From Pseudomonas sp. QS1027 (GTDB lineage: Bacteria > Pseudomonadota > Gammaproteobacteria > Pseudomonadales > Pseudomonadaceae), in NCBI RefSeq assembly GCF_002814235.1, contig NZ_PHSU01000017.1, positions 62,001-126,000 on the forward strand: a stretch of 64,000 bases of DNA, given 5' to 3'. The notes below the pieces were generated by a model, which saw only the letters and a list, made by a program, of their open reading frames with translations, did not search any database and was not told the DNA's origin. Position 1 is the stretch's first letter; each line of letters starts with the position of its first letter. Positions 46,308 to 55,047 of the stretch are shown piece after piece. Both the position numbers and the translations under genes were made by a program.

Positions 46308-47798
46308 GTGACTGACTTGAACACGTGGCAACGGCTGGCGGGACAGCAGCGCCTGATCGATGTCGCCTGGATTGACGGGCGAGCCCATGCAGCGCAGGAC
46401 GGCGCCACATTCGCCGTGATCAACCCCGCCACCAACGCCTTGCTCGCACGGGTCACGGCCTGCGCGGACGCCGATATCGACAAGGCCGTGCGGGTGGCCC
46501 GCCACAGTTTCGACAGCGGGCCCTGGGCCCGGATGCTGCCCAGGGAACGCAAGGCGATTCTGCTGCGACTCAGCGAGCTGATCCTGGCCCATCGCGAGGA
46601 ATTGGCGTTGCTCGACTCCCTGAGCATGGGCAAACCGGTCATGGATGCCTACACCCTCGATGTTCCCGGCGCGGCCCAGGTGTTTGCCTGGTATGCCGAA
46701 AGTCTCGACAAGCTCTACGACCAGGTGGCGCCCACCGGCCCGGGCACCCTGGCGACCATCACCCGCGTGCCGTTGGGCGTTATCGCCGCCGTGGTGCCGT
46801 GGAATTTCCCCCTGGACATGGCGGCCTGGAAAGTCGCGCCGGCCCTCGCGGCCGGCAACAGCGTGATCCTCAAGCCCGCCGAGCAATCCCCCTTCTCCGC
46901 CCTGCGCCTGGCTGAGCTGGCGCTTGAAGCCGGTGTGCCGCCCGGGGTGTTCAATGTGGTCACGGGCCTCGGCGAACAGGCCGGGCGCGCCCTGGGCCTG
47001 CACCCGGATATCGACGCGCTGGCCTTCACCGGCTCGACCCAGGTCGGCAAATACTTCATGCAGTACGCGGCGCAATCCAACCTCAAGCAGGTCTGGCTGG
47101 AATGTGGCGGCAAAAGCCCGAACCTGGTGTTCGCCGATTGCCAGGACCTGGACCTGGCGGCGGAAAAGGCCGCCTTCGGGATTTTCTTCAACCAGGGTGA
47201 AGTCTGTTCGGCCAACTCGCGCCTGCTGGTCGAGCGCTCCATCCACGACGAGTTCGTCGAGCGCCTGCAGGAAAAGGCCCGCCACTGGCAGCCTGGCGAT
47301 CCGCTGGACCCGGCCAGCCGGATGGGCGCGATGGTCGACGCCCGGCAGGCCGCTCGGGTGATGGACTACATCGGCCAAGCCAGTACCGACGGCGCCCGAC
47401 GGGTAGCCGGTGGTGAACGGCTGACGATCAACGGCTCGAACAACTTCATCCAGCCGACGCTGTTCACCCAGGTCAGCCCCGACATGCGCCTGTCCCGCGA
47501 GGAAGTCTTCGGCCCGGTGCTGGCGATCACCGCCTTCGACGATGAAGACCATGCCGTACGGATGGCCAACGACCATATCTATGCCCTGGCCGCGTCGCTG
47601 TGGAGCGACGACCTCAACCGCGCCCATCGCGTGGCGGCCCGTTTGAATGCCGGCACCGTGTCGGTCAATACCGTGGATGCGCTGGACGTCAGCGTGCCCT
47701 TTGGCGGCGGCAAGCAATCGGGCTTCGGCCGCGACCTGTCGCTGCATTCATTCGACAAATACACCCAGTTGAAGACCACCTGGTTTCAGTTGCGCTGA
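46308..47798 (+). CDS. Aldehyde dehydrogenase (PuuC/ALDH family)
   Basis: This 496-residue NAD(P)-dependent aldehyde dehydrogenase has VPWNFPLDMAAWKVAPALAAGN, FTGSTQVGKYF, ECGGKSPNLVF (general base Glu) and FNQGEVCSANSRLLV (catalytic Cys). Similar to enzymes acting on gamma-glutamyl or amino aldehydes. GTG 46308 is chosen because GGAGGG ends 4 bases upstream. It probably oxidises the aldehyde made by the aminotransferase or by the GMC oxidoreductase 74 bases downstream. Confidence 0.92.
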   Translation: MTDLNTWQRLAGQQRLIDVAWIDGRAHAAQDGATFAVINPATNALLARVTACADADIDKAVRVARHSFDSGPWARMLPRERKAILLRLSELILAHREELALLDSLSMGKPVMDAYTLDVPGAAQVFAWYAESLDKLYDQVAPTGPGTLATITRVPLGVIAAVVPWNFPLDMAAWKVAPALAAGNSVILKPAEQSPFSALRLAELALEAGVPPGVFNVVTGLGEQAGRALGLHPDIDALAFTGSTQVGKYFMQYAAQSNLKQVWLECGGKSPNLVFADCQDLDLAAEKAAFGIFFNQGEVCSANSRLLVERSIHDEFVERLQEKARHWQPGDPLDPASRMGAMVDARQAARVMDYIGQASTDGARRVAGGERLTINGSNNFIQPTLFTQVSPDMRLSREEVFGPVLAITAFDDEDHAVRMANDHIYALAASLWSDDLNRAHRVAARLNAGTVSVNTVDALDVSVPFGGGKQSGFGRDLSLHSFDKYTQLKTTWFQLR

Positions 47799-47872
47799 AT
47801 CCCGGGTAGCCCACGACCTCGCGGGCCGGCGTCGCCGCCCGCGTCAATCCATCAACTAGCAGGGAAAAGCGC

Positions 47873-49507
47873 ATGAACACGCACTTCGACTATGTCATCG
47901 TCGGTGCCGGCTCCTCCGGCTGTGTACTGGCGAACCGCTTGAGTGCCGACCCGACCCTCAGCGTCTGCCTGATCGAAGCCGGCGGCCACGACAACAGCCC
48001 GCGAATCCAGACGCCGGCAGGCACCATTACCCTGTACAAGAGCAAAAAGTACAGCTGGAACTTTTTCTCCGCACCGCAGAAGAACCTCGCCGGCCGGACC
48101 TTGCACACCCCACGGGGCAAGGCCCTCGGCGGCTCCAGCTCGATGAACAGCATGATCTACATTCGCGGCCACGCCAGCGACTACGATCGCTGGGCGCAGG
48201 CCGGCTGCCCCGGCTGGGACTGGGACAGCGTGTTGCCGTACTTCAGGAAGTCGGAGAACAACCGGCTCGGCCAGGACCCGCGCCGGCATGGCAGCGCCGG
48301 TGAGCTGAACGTCGAGGCCGCGCGCGATCCCAATCCGCTGTCGAAGCTGTTCGTCCAGGCCGCCGAACGCCTGGGCCTGCGCCGCAACGACGACTTCAAC
48401 GGCGAGCAGCTCGAGGGCTGCGGCATCTACAACCTGACGCAAAAGGATGCCCGCCGCCTCTCCAGCTACCGGGCCTTTGTCGCGCCGGTGATCGATCGCC
48501 CGAACCTGACCGTGGTCACCGACTGCACCGTGCATTCGCTGATCCTTGAGCGGCGCACGGCCAAAGGCGTCAGGGTCGAGGTGGAAGGCAACCGACAAAC
48601 CCTGCATGCCAGCCGTGAAGTCATCCTTTGCGCGGGCGCGCTGGGAAGCCCGCAGTTGCTGCTGGCCTCCGGCATCGGCCCGGCGCAGGAGCTGCAAGCC
48701 GCCGGGATCGAGGTCGAGCATGACCTGCCCGGCGTCGGCAAGAACCTGCAGGACCATATCGACGGACTGGTCACCGTTCGCTCCAGAAGCCCGCTGACGC
48801 TGGGCTTTTCACTGGGGTCCCTGCCCAGCATCCTCAGCGCGCCGCTGCGCTACCTGCTGGCCAGAAAAGGCTGGCTGACCACCAACTATGTCGAGGCCGG
48901 CGGCTTTGCCCGGACGCCCCTGGCGGACGCTCTGCCCGACGTGCAGTTCCACTTCGTCCCCGGTTATCGCAGCCATCGCGGCCGGCTGTTCGAATGGGGC
49001 CACGGCTATGCCGTGCACACCTGCGTCTTACGCCCCAAGAGCATCGGCGCGCTGCACCTGGACCGTGACCGCAAGCTGGTCATCGATTTCAACTTCCTCT
49101 CCGATCCCGTCGACGCCAAGGTGCTGATCGAAGGTTTGAAGCTGGCCCGACGCATTCTCGCCGCCCCGCAGTTCGACGGGATTCGCGGCAAGGAGATGCT
49201 GCCCGGCGAGGCCGTACAGACCGATGAGCAACTGCTGACTTACGTGCGCGACTACGCCTCGACGGTGTTCCACCCCGTGGGCACCTGCAAGATGGGTGTC
49301 GACCCCATGAGCGTGGTCGGCCCGGACTTGAAAGTCCATGGCCTGAAAGGGCTGCGGGTGGTCGACGCCTCGATCATGCCGACCCTGATCAGCGGCAACA
49401 CCAATGCACCGTGCATCATGATCGGTGAGAAGGCCGCCGATCTGATCCTGCTGCGCGCCCCCCTGACCGCCGCCGGCATTCGCGACAACGAGCGCCTGAC
49501 CGGTTGA
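47873..49507 (+). CDS. GMC family oxidoreductase (choline dehydrogenase-like)
   Basis: This 544-residue flavoprotein has an N-terminal FAD motif YVIVGAGSSGCVLANRLS, GMC signature 1 (GKALGGSSSMNSMIYIRGH), signature 2 (GALGSPQLLLASGIGP) and the C-terminal active-site FHPVGTCKMG and NTNAPCIMIGEKAADLI. Members oxidise alcohols to aldehydes. With the upstream aldehyde dehydrogenase it could convert an alcohol (possibly an amino alcohol) to the acid. AGGGAAAAGCGC precedes the ATG. Confidence 0.92.
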   Translation: MNTHFDYVIVGAGSSGCVLANRLSADPTLSVCLIEAGGHDNSPRIQTPAGTITLYKSKKYSWNFFSAPQKNLAGRTLHTPRGKALGGSSSMNSMIYIRGHASDYDRWAQAGCPGWDWDSVLPYFRKSENNRLGQDPRRHGSAGELNVEAARDPNPLSKLFVQAAERLGLRRNDDFNGEQLEGCGIYNLTQKDARRLSSYRAFVAPVIDRPNLTVVTDCTVHSLILERRTAKGVRVEVEGNRQTLHASREVILCAGALGSPQLLLASGIGPAQELQAAGIEVEHDLPGVGKNLQDHIDGLVTVRSRSPLTLGFSLGSLPSILSAPLRYLLARKGWLTTNYVEAGGFARTPLADALPDVQFHFVPGYRSHRGRLFEWGHGYAVHTCVLRPKSIGALHLDRDRKLVIDFNFLSDPVDAKVLIEGLKLARRILAAPQFDGIRGKEMLPGEAVQTDEQLLTYVRDYASTVFHPVGTCKMGVDPMSVVGPDLKVHGLKGLRVVDASIMPTLISGNTNAPCIMIGEKAADLILLRAPLTAAGIRDNERLTG

Positions 49508-49522
49508 TTGCAGCCCCCAAGG

Positions 49523-49560
49523 AAAAACGCTGCCACCCGGAGCCGGGCGGCGGCGTTTTT
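49523..49560 (+). terminator. Rho-independent terminator after the GMC gene
   Basis: A long stem (AAAAACGC-GCC-CCCGG paired with CCGGG-GGC-GCGTTTTT) ends in five T. It is 16 bases after the stop and, being symmetrical, works in both directions on paper. Confidence 0.8.
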
Positions 49561-49636
49561 CAGCTTGCCCGCCCGCCAGAACCCCCGCCGCAGAGGCTTT
49601 TCGTCCCAGCAGGCCTACCCAGTTTTTTCCTCTTTA

Positions 49637-49672
49637 GCGACGACATATTTACTAATTTTCCTGGCCCGCCAC
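49637..49672 (+). promoter_or_regulatory. Copy of shared motif upstream of the SsuA-like binding protein
   Basis: The segment begins GCGACGACATATTTACTAAT and continues to CTGGCCCGCCAC. It is the closest relative of the motif at 46208-46243 and also resembles the minus-strand segment at 40835-40857. It lies about 130 bases before the ABC binding-protein start. Confidence 0.55.
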
Positions 49673-49803
49673 ATCAGCCAATATCAATCTCGCCCCAACA
49701 GAGGCACAAGGTCCGTCAGAGACCCCAGGTTGTTCAGTTTTTGGCGTCTTGCCCCACTGCCCCGACACATACGAACTAAAAACCAACGTTCCGGGAGTGC
49801 TCA

Positions 49804-50790
49804 ATGATCAAGTCTTTCGTCTCGCGCTGCATACGTCCGCTGGCCCTGACCGCTATCGCCGCCGGCGTTGCCGGTGGTGCCCAGGCCGGCACCCTGTCGA
49901 TCGGTCACACCACCTGGGTCGGCTACGGCACCCTGTACCTGGCCCAGGACCTGGGTTACTTCAAGGACAAGGGCCTGACCGTGGAACTGCCGACCATCGA
50001 AGAAGCCTCCATGTACATGGCCGCGCAGGCCTCGGGCAAACTGTCCGGCTCGGCGTCGACCCTGGATGAAATCCTCAAGTACCGCCCGCAATTCTGCTTC
50101 AAGGCCGTCGCCGCGCTGGACGAAAGCCATGGCGGCGACGGCGTCCTGGTGGGCAAGGACGTCAACAGCCTGCAAGAGCTCAAGGGCAAGGCCGTGGCCG
50201 TCAATGAAGGCTCCGTCTCGCAGTTCTGGCTCAACTACCTGCTGAAGAACGCCGGCATGAAGATGAGCGACCTGACCATCCAGAACATGACCGCCGACGA
50301 CGCGGCCACCGCCTTTATCGCCGGCCGCGTACCGGCCGCCGTGACCTGGGAGCCGCACCTGAGCACCGTGCGCGAAAAACACACCGGCAAGGTGTTGATC
50401 GACAGCAGCAGTACCCCTGGGGTGATCGTCGATGTGGTGGCCTTGAACTGCGATGTCGTCGAAAAACAACCGGAGGATGTCAAAGCCCTGGTCGCCGGCT
50501 TGTACAAGGCGGTGAAGTACACCCAGGAACATCCGAAGGAAGCCTACGCGATCATGGCCAAGGGCGTCGGCGGCTACCTGGCGGACCCGGCGGAACTCGC
50601 CTCGGCGGCCAAGGGCGTGCGTTTCTATGACCAGGCCATGAGCGAAGCCCTGCTGGGCAGCAATGGCAGCAAGGGTGCCGCCGAAAGCGTGCTCAAGCTG
50701 GCCAACGAGACCGCCAGCGAGTTGCAAGGCAAGCCTTACAACGTCAGCTACGCCGACCTGATCGACAATCGCTTCATCACCCCGAAATAG
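49804..50790 (+). CDS. NitT/TauT-type ABC transporter substrate-binding protein
   Basis: This 328-residue periplasmic protein has a signal peptide ending GGAQA|GTLSIGHT, then the SsuA/NMT1 pattern LAQDLGYFKDKGLTVEL, GKAVAVNEGS and WEPHLSTV. This family binds sulfonates, nitrate, taurine or pyrimidine precursors. GGGAG precedes the ATG. It is transcribed with its own permease and ATPase and is probably the uptake system for the substrate degraded by the surrounding enzymes. Confidence 0.92.
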   Translation: MIKSFVSRCIRPLALTAIAAGVAGGAQAGTLSIGHTTWVGYGTLYLAQDLGYFKDKGLTVELPTIEEASMYMAAQASGKLSGSASTLDEILKYRPQFCFKAVAALDESHGGDGVLVGKDVNSLQELKGKAVAVNEGSVSQFWLNYLLKNAGMKMSDLTIQNMTADDAATAFIAGRVPAAVTWEPHLSTVREKHTGKVLIDSSSTPGVIVDVVALNCDVVEKQPEDVKALVAGLYKAVKYTQEHPKEAYAIMAKGVGGYLADPAELASAAKGVRFYDQAMSEALLGSNGSKGAAESVLKLANETASELQGKPYNVSYADLIDNRFITPK

Positions 50791-50798
50791 GAGGCGGC

Positions 50799-51602
50799 AT
50801 GTCCAAGCGTAATTCGTGGTTGAACCGCTGCCTCACGCCCAAGACCGGCTTGCCGGTCCAGGTGGTCTGGAGCGCCAGCGGGCTGGCCTGGGTACTGCTG
50901 ATCGGGCTCTGGGCGGTGCTGTCCTATGGCGGCGTGGTGCCGGCGATGTTCCTGCCCACCCCGGGCGCCGTGCTGGAGGCGGCGCTACGCCTGAGCCGTG
51001 ACGGCACCCTGGGGCCGCATGTCTGGGCCAGTGTGGAAGTGGTGATGGTCGGTTTTATCATCTCTTCGCTGGTGGCGGTGCCCATCGGTTTGCTGATGGG
51101 CAGCTTCCGGGTGGTGCAGGCGTTCCTCGAGCCGCTGGTCAACTTTATCCGCTACCTGCCGGTCACCTCGTTCGTGCCGCTGTTCATCCTGTGGATCGGC
51201 ATCGGCCTGGAACAACGGGTCTCGGTGATTATCTTCGGGGTGTTTTTCCAGCAACTGGTGATGATTGCCGACGTGTCCAAGGGCGTGTCCAAGGACCTGG
51301 TCAACGCCTCCTACACCCTGGGTTCCAACCGCATGGATGCGGTCCTGCATGTGATCGCCCCGGCATCACTGCCGGGGGTGCTGGATACCCTGCGGGTGAC
51401 CATGGGCTGGGCCTGGACCTACCTGGTCGTGGCCGAACTGGTGGCGGCCTCCAGCGGCCTGGGCTACCTCAGCCTCAAGGCCATGCGCGGCTTCCAGGTC
51501 GACGTGATTTTCCTGGCGATCGCTGTTATCGGCCTGTTGGGGCTGGTCACCGATCAACTGTTCAGACTTCTTCGCTTGAAGGTGGCCGCATGGGCTCAGT
51601 AA
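50799..51602 (+). CDS. ABC transporter permease (SsuC/TauC-like)
   Basis: This 267-residue permease has about six transmembrane helices and the EAA loop NASYTLGSNRMDAVLHVIAPASLPGVLDTLR. AGGAGG lies immediately before the ATG, 8 bases after the binding-protein stop. Its end overlaps the ATPase start by 13 bases. Confidence 0.93.
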   Translation: MSKRNSWLNRCLTPKTGLPVQVVWSASGLAWVLLIGLWAVLSYGGVVPAMFLPTPGAVLEAALRLSRDGTLGPHVWASVEVVMVGFIISSLVAVPIGLLMGSFRVVQAFLEPLVNFIRYLPVTSFVPLFILWIGIGLEQRVSVIIFGVFFQQLVMIADVSKGVSKDLVNASYTLGSNRMDAVLHVIAPASLPGVLDTLRVTMGWAWTYLVVAELVAASSGLGYLSLKAMRGFQVDVIFLAIAVIGLLGLVTDQLFRLLRLKVAAWAQ

Positions 51603-52432
51603 CGGCAACATCCCCCCGGCTCGTCACGCCAATGAACATCGCCCCCAGCGCCGCCCCGCGCCTGCGTGTCGACAGCGTCAGCCTGCAGTACAAAACGCCT
51701 TCGGGCGGCACCTTCACCGCCCTGGAGAAGGTCTCGTTCGAGGTCCCCGACCAGCAGTTCGCCGTGCTGGTCGGGCCTTCGGGCTGCGGCAAGTCCAGCC
51801 TGCTCTACCTGACGGCGGGACTGGCCGAGCCCACCTCGGGCGACATCTACGTCGGCGGCCAACTGGTCGACGGCCCGGGTGCCGACCGTGGCATGGTGTT
51901 CCAGAGCTATACCCTGTTTCCCTGGCTGACGGTGCGCAAGAACATCGAGTTCGGCCTCAAGCGCCGTGGCATCGCCACCGCGGAGCGCCGCGAGACGGTG
52001 GACTACTACCTGAATGAAGTCGGCCTGCTGAAGTTTGCCGATAACTATTCCAAGCAGCTTTCCGGGGGAATGATGCAGCGGGTCGCGATAGCCCGTGCCC
52101 TGGCCAACGACCCGCAGATCCTGCTGATGGATGAGCCCTTCGGCGCGCTGGACAGCCAGACGCGCTTGCAGATGCAACAGTTGCTGCTGAAGGTCTGGGA
52201 GAACACCAAGAAGACCGTGCTGTTCGTGACCCATGATATCGACGAAGCCATCCTGCTGGGTGACCGCATCTTCGTCATGGGCGCCCGGCCAGGACGGATC
52301 AAGGAGGTGCTGGATGTGCCCATCGGTCGCCCGAGAAACCTGGACATGGTCATGGACCCGGGGTTTATCCGGATGAAGCGGGAGATCTTTCATCTGCTGC
52401 ATGATGGGCCGCAAGACCACCAGGCCGGGTAA
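51590..52432 (+). CDS. ABC transporter ATP-binding protein (SsuB/TauB-like)
   Basis: This 280-residue ATPase has Walker A GPSGCGKS, signature LSGGMMQR, Walker B ILLMDEPFGALD and H-loop VTHDIDEA. The ATG at 51590 has GAAGG upstream and overlaps the permease end; an ATG at 51632 is less supported. It completes the importer. Typical of the sulfonate/nitrate subfamily, without a regulatory C-terminal domain. Confidence 0.93.
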   Translation: MGSVTATSPRLVTPMNIAPSAAPRLRVDSVSLQYKTPSGGTFTALEKVSFEVPDQQFAVLVGPSGCGKSSLLYLTAGLAEPTSGDIYVGGQLVDGPGADRGMVFQSYTLFPWLTVRKNIEFGLKRRGIATAERRETVDYYLNEVGLLKFADNYSKQLSGGMMQRVAIARALANDPQILLMDEPFGALDSQTRLQMQQLLLKVWENTKKTVLFVTHDIDEAILLGDRIFVMGARPGRIKEVLDVPIGRPRNLDMVMDPGFIRMKREIFHLLHDGPQDHQAG

Positions 52433-52467
52433 GAATCAGGCAGAGAGCATTTCCCGAGGATGAGAAA

Positions 52468-52489
52468 GCCCAATCGTGACCGATTGGGC
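52468..52489 (+). terminator. Hairpin after the ABC transporter operon
   Basis: A 9-bp perfect stem (GCCCAATCG with CGATTGGGC) with a 4-base loop lies 35 bases after the stop. No T-run follows. Confidence 0.5.
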
Positions 52490-52615
52490 CGAATCACAAC
52501 GGCGAGCGCTGTATGACGTTTTGTCAGTCAATCTGTATCTAACAGGCTCACATCGCCCCCTCTATTATCCTGCGCTCCATCCAGATGCCTCCCATCGGCC
52601 TCAAGGAGCTACGCC

Positions 52616-53251
52616 ATGCCCGAACTGTCCAACCTGCTTGCCTACGGCCTGATCTCACTCGGCATGGTGCTGACGCCCGGGCCGAACATGATCTATCTGA
52701 TCTCGCGGTCGATCTGCCAGGGACGCATGGCCGGACTGATTTCCCTGGGCGGCGTGGCACTGGGTTTTGTCGTCTATATGTTTTGCGCCGCATTGGGCAT
52801 CACCGCCCTGCTCCTGGCGGTTCCCTACGCCTATGATGTCCTGCGCCTCGGCGGCGCGCTCTACCTGCTCTACCTGGCCTGGCAGGCGGTCAAGCCCGGC
52901 GGCCGCTCGCCGTTCCAGGTGCGCGACCTGCCCAAGGACAGCCCGCGCAAGCTGTTCACCATGGGCTTTGTCACCAACCTGTTGAATCCCAAAGTCGCGG
53001 TCATGTACTTGTCACTGTTGCCCCAATTCATCGACCCCGTCGGCCATGACAGCGTGCTGACCCAATCCCTTGTGCTCGGCTTTACCCAGATCGTCATCAG
53101 CGTCAGCGTCAACGCGCTGATCGCTGTCATGGCGGGTTCCATCGCGGCATTTCTCGCCAACAGGCCAGTGTGGCAGATCGTGCAACGCTGGCTGATGAGC
53201 ACGGTGCTCACAGGCTTGGCCGTGCGCATGGCCGTCGAGGGGCGGCGCTAA
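52616..53251 (+). CDS. LysE/RhtB family exporter
   Basis: This 211-residue inner-membrane protein has about five to six transmembrane helices and the family signature GLISLGMVLTPGPNMIYLISRS near the N-terminus, plus a GGALYLLYLAWQAV segment. The family exports amino acids or homoserine lactones. CAAGGAG precedes the ATG. It is convergent with the ferredoxin-reductase/M24 gene. Confidence 0.92.
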   Translation: MPELSNLLAYGLISLGMVLTPGPNMIYLISRSICQGRMAGLISLGGVALGFVVYMFCAALGITALLLAVPYAYDVLRLGGALYLLYLAWQAVKPGGRSPFQVRDLPKDSPRKLFTMGFVTNLLNPKVAVMYLSLLPQFIDPVGHDSVLTQSLVLGFTQIVISVSVNALIAVMAGSIAAFLANRPVWQIVQRWLMSTVLTGLAVRMAVEGRR

Positions 53252-53260
53252 AGCCGGCTG

Positions 53261-53278
53261 TTTGCGCTTGAACGCAAA
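53261..53278. terminator. Small dyad between convergent genes
   Basis: TTTGCG pairs with CGCAAA around a 6-base loop, flanked by a more distant GGCTG/CAGCC pair. It is a candidate bidirectional terminator between the LysE and M24-fusion genes. Confidence 0.4.
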
Positions 53279-53291
53279 AGGGCGACAGCCA

Positions 53292-54962
53292 TCAGCCCCC
53301 CTGACCGATCAGGATATCCTCGAAGAACGCCCCGACCGCTTCGGTGGGATGGCAGAGCTGGATTTCCAGGACCCAGACCATCTCGCTCGGCACAATCTCC
53401 AGCTCGGCCAGCTTCTCCTGCCCGAACAAGGCGTGGGGGAAATCGGCGATGCGGTGTCCGGCCAGGTTGCGCTCCAGTCTCCAGCCTTTCGAGTCGGCGC
53501 TGCGTTCGGCGAAATCATAGAGCTCGCGGCCGGTCAGCCCCTGGTGCCAGGCCTCGCGGGTTTCGTCGAACACCTCGTGCAAGGCCTTGACGCACGCCTG
53601 GTGCAGCGGATGCTCGCCGAAGACGAAGGTGTCGCCATAATCGCCTTCATAACCGTCCCACACCGGGCCGAGATCGACCACGGCGATATCGGTCGCGCGT
53701 AGCTGGCGTTGCGGATCGATGCCCTGGCGTGGCGTGCGCACGGTATCGTCGCCAAAACGGATATAGGTCGGATGCCAGGTGTGGGACGAGCCCATGGCTT
53801 GCAACTGCTGATTGGCCATCTCCAGGGCCTCGGCGGTGGTCATCCCGACCCGCAGTTGGCTGGCGATCGAGGCAAGGGCGCGGACCGATTGCTCGCGGGC
53901 GGCCAACATGCCGTCCAGGGAATAACGCGGACCGACTTTTTCCCAGACCGGATCCAGCGGCTTGAGCGTCGACTCGGGCAGCGACACACCGCTGGGCACA
54001 AAGGCCTCGGCGACAAAACGGTGAGCCGGCACACCCGCCGCGAGGCAGTATTCGCGGACATCGCGGATCATCGTGCTGTTACCGCAGGCATAGACCTGAG
54101 CCTCTGCCCAGGGATGCGCCTGCTCAAAGGCAACCTGCTGCACCCGCGCCTCCGACGACAGCACCGGGTGCCAGGAAAAGCCGGGGGACTCGGCCTGTGC
54201 CTGGTCCAGGAACTCGCGGTCGTAAAAATCCTCGGGCTGCGAGCCGCCCCAGTACAACGTCACCTCGGCGCCCCGGGCCAAGGCGGTCAGCAGCAGCGGC
54301 TTGATCCCGGCATAACCGGTTCCCGTGGCGAACAGCACCAGGGGACGAGCGTCTTCGTGCTGCCAGGTACAGGCACCCAACGGACCTTCCAGGGTCAACG
54401 CATGACCGACATCCAAGGTCGCCAGGACCTGCTCGGAAAACCGTCCGCCGCTGACCCGACGAATATGAAAGACCAATTGGCCGCCCTCTTGCGCCGGGAG
54501 ATTGGCAATGGAGAAACACCGACTGTCGCCATCGTCGAGGCGAAAGCGGACGTACTGGCCGGCGCGAACCTCAACCGGTTCCAGGGTTTCCGGCATCAGC
54601 ACCAGCTCGGTGATATCGGAGCTCAGTGCACGCTTGCCCAGGACCCGCACGGGGATTTCCAGCGTGGGCGTGTCCAGCGACCAGCCGGGGATTTCCAGGC
54701 GCATATCGGCGCAGGCATGGCTCTGGCACAACAGCATTTCATCGGCGGCCAGCGGGTAGGAAGGTGCCGGAGCGTCCGCGGCGAGGACCTTGTCACGGTA
54801 CTGCCCCGCCACGACCTTGACCTTGCACGAGCCGCACGCCCCGCGACGGCAGGAGAACGGCACCGACAGGCCGCTGGCGAGCATGGCGTCGAGCAGCAGC
54901 TCGTCACCGGCTTCGAAGGTTTTGCCCGAGGGCGACAACTCAATGACATGGCGTGCGTTCAT
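53292..54962 (-). CDS. Ferredoxin-FAD/NAD reductase fused to an M24 metallopeptidase domain
   Basis: This 556-residue protein has three parts in one uninterrupted frame. Residues 1-95 are a plant-type 2Fe-2S ferredoxin (Cys38, Cys43, Cys46, Cys79). About 98-325 is a ferredoxin-reductase module with RCFSIANLP for FAD and LFATGTGYAGIKPLL for NAD(P). About 335-556 is an M24 (creatinase/aminopeptidase P fold) domain with candidate metal ligands Asp430, Asp441, His503, Glu533 and Glu548 all present. The first two parts match phenol-hydroxylase-type reductases. The start at 54962 has GAGGTCC upstream. The role is unknown, and a shared substrate for both activities is only inference. Confidence 0.88.
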   Translation of the reverse strand: MNARHVIELSPSGKTFEAGDELLLDAMLASGLSVPFSCRRGACGSCKVKVVAGQYRDKVLAADAPAPSYPLAADEMLLCQSHACADMRLEIPGWSLDTPTLEIPVRVLGKRALSSDITELVLMPETLEPVEVRAGQYVRFRLDDGDSRCFSIANLPAQEGGQLVFHIRRVSGGRFSEQVLATLDVGHALTLEGPLGACTWQHEDARPLVLFATGTGYAGIKPLLLTALARGAEVTLYWGGSQPEDFYDREFLDQAQAESPGFSWHPVLSSEARVQQVAFEQAHPWAEAQVYACGNSTMIRDVREYCLAAGVPAHRFVAEAFVPSGVSLPESTLKPLDPVWEKVGPRYSLDGMLAAREQSVRALASIASQLRVGMTTAEALEMANQQLQAMGSSHTWHPTYIRFGDDTVRTPRQGIDPQRQLRATDIAVVDLGPVWDGYEGDYGDTFVFGEHPLHQACVKALHEVFDETREAWHQGLTGRELYDFAERSADSKGWRLERNLAGHRIADFPHALFGQEKLAELEIVPSEMVWVLEIQLCHPTEAVGAFFEDILIGQGG

Positions 54963-55006
54963 AAGGACCTCGGGGGTGAATGAGAGCCAATTGTTGCGTT
55001 AGACTA

Positions 55007-55047
55007 GGACCATTAAAACCTCCAGTTTTGGATAGTTCAGATGGTCC
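55007..55047. promoter_or_regulatory. Candidate MocR operator in the divergent promoter
   Basis: The 78-base gap between the divergent genes has nested dyads: AAAAC-N5-GTTTT (55015-55029) inside GGACCAT (55007-55013) and ATGGTCC (55041-55047), the last overlapping the MocR start codon. This fits binding that controls both genes. Confidence 0.45.

Noticed and set aside
49504..49803. Small plus-strand frames between the GMC gene and ABC binding protein
   Set aside because: They cross a terminator and the conserved upstream motif; two overlapping frames are open by chance and neither resembles a protein family.
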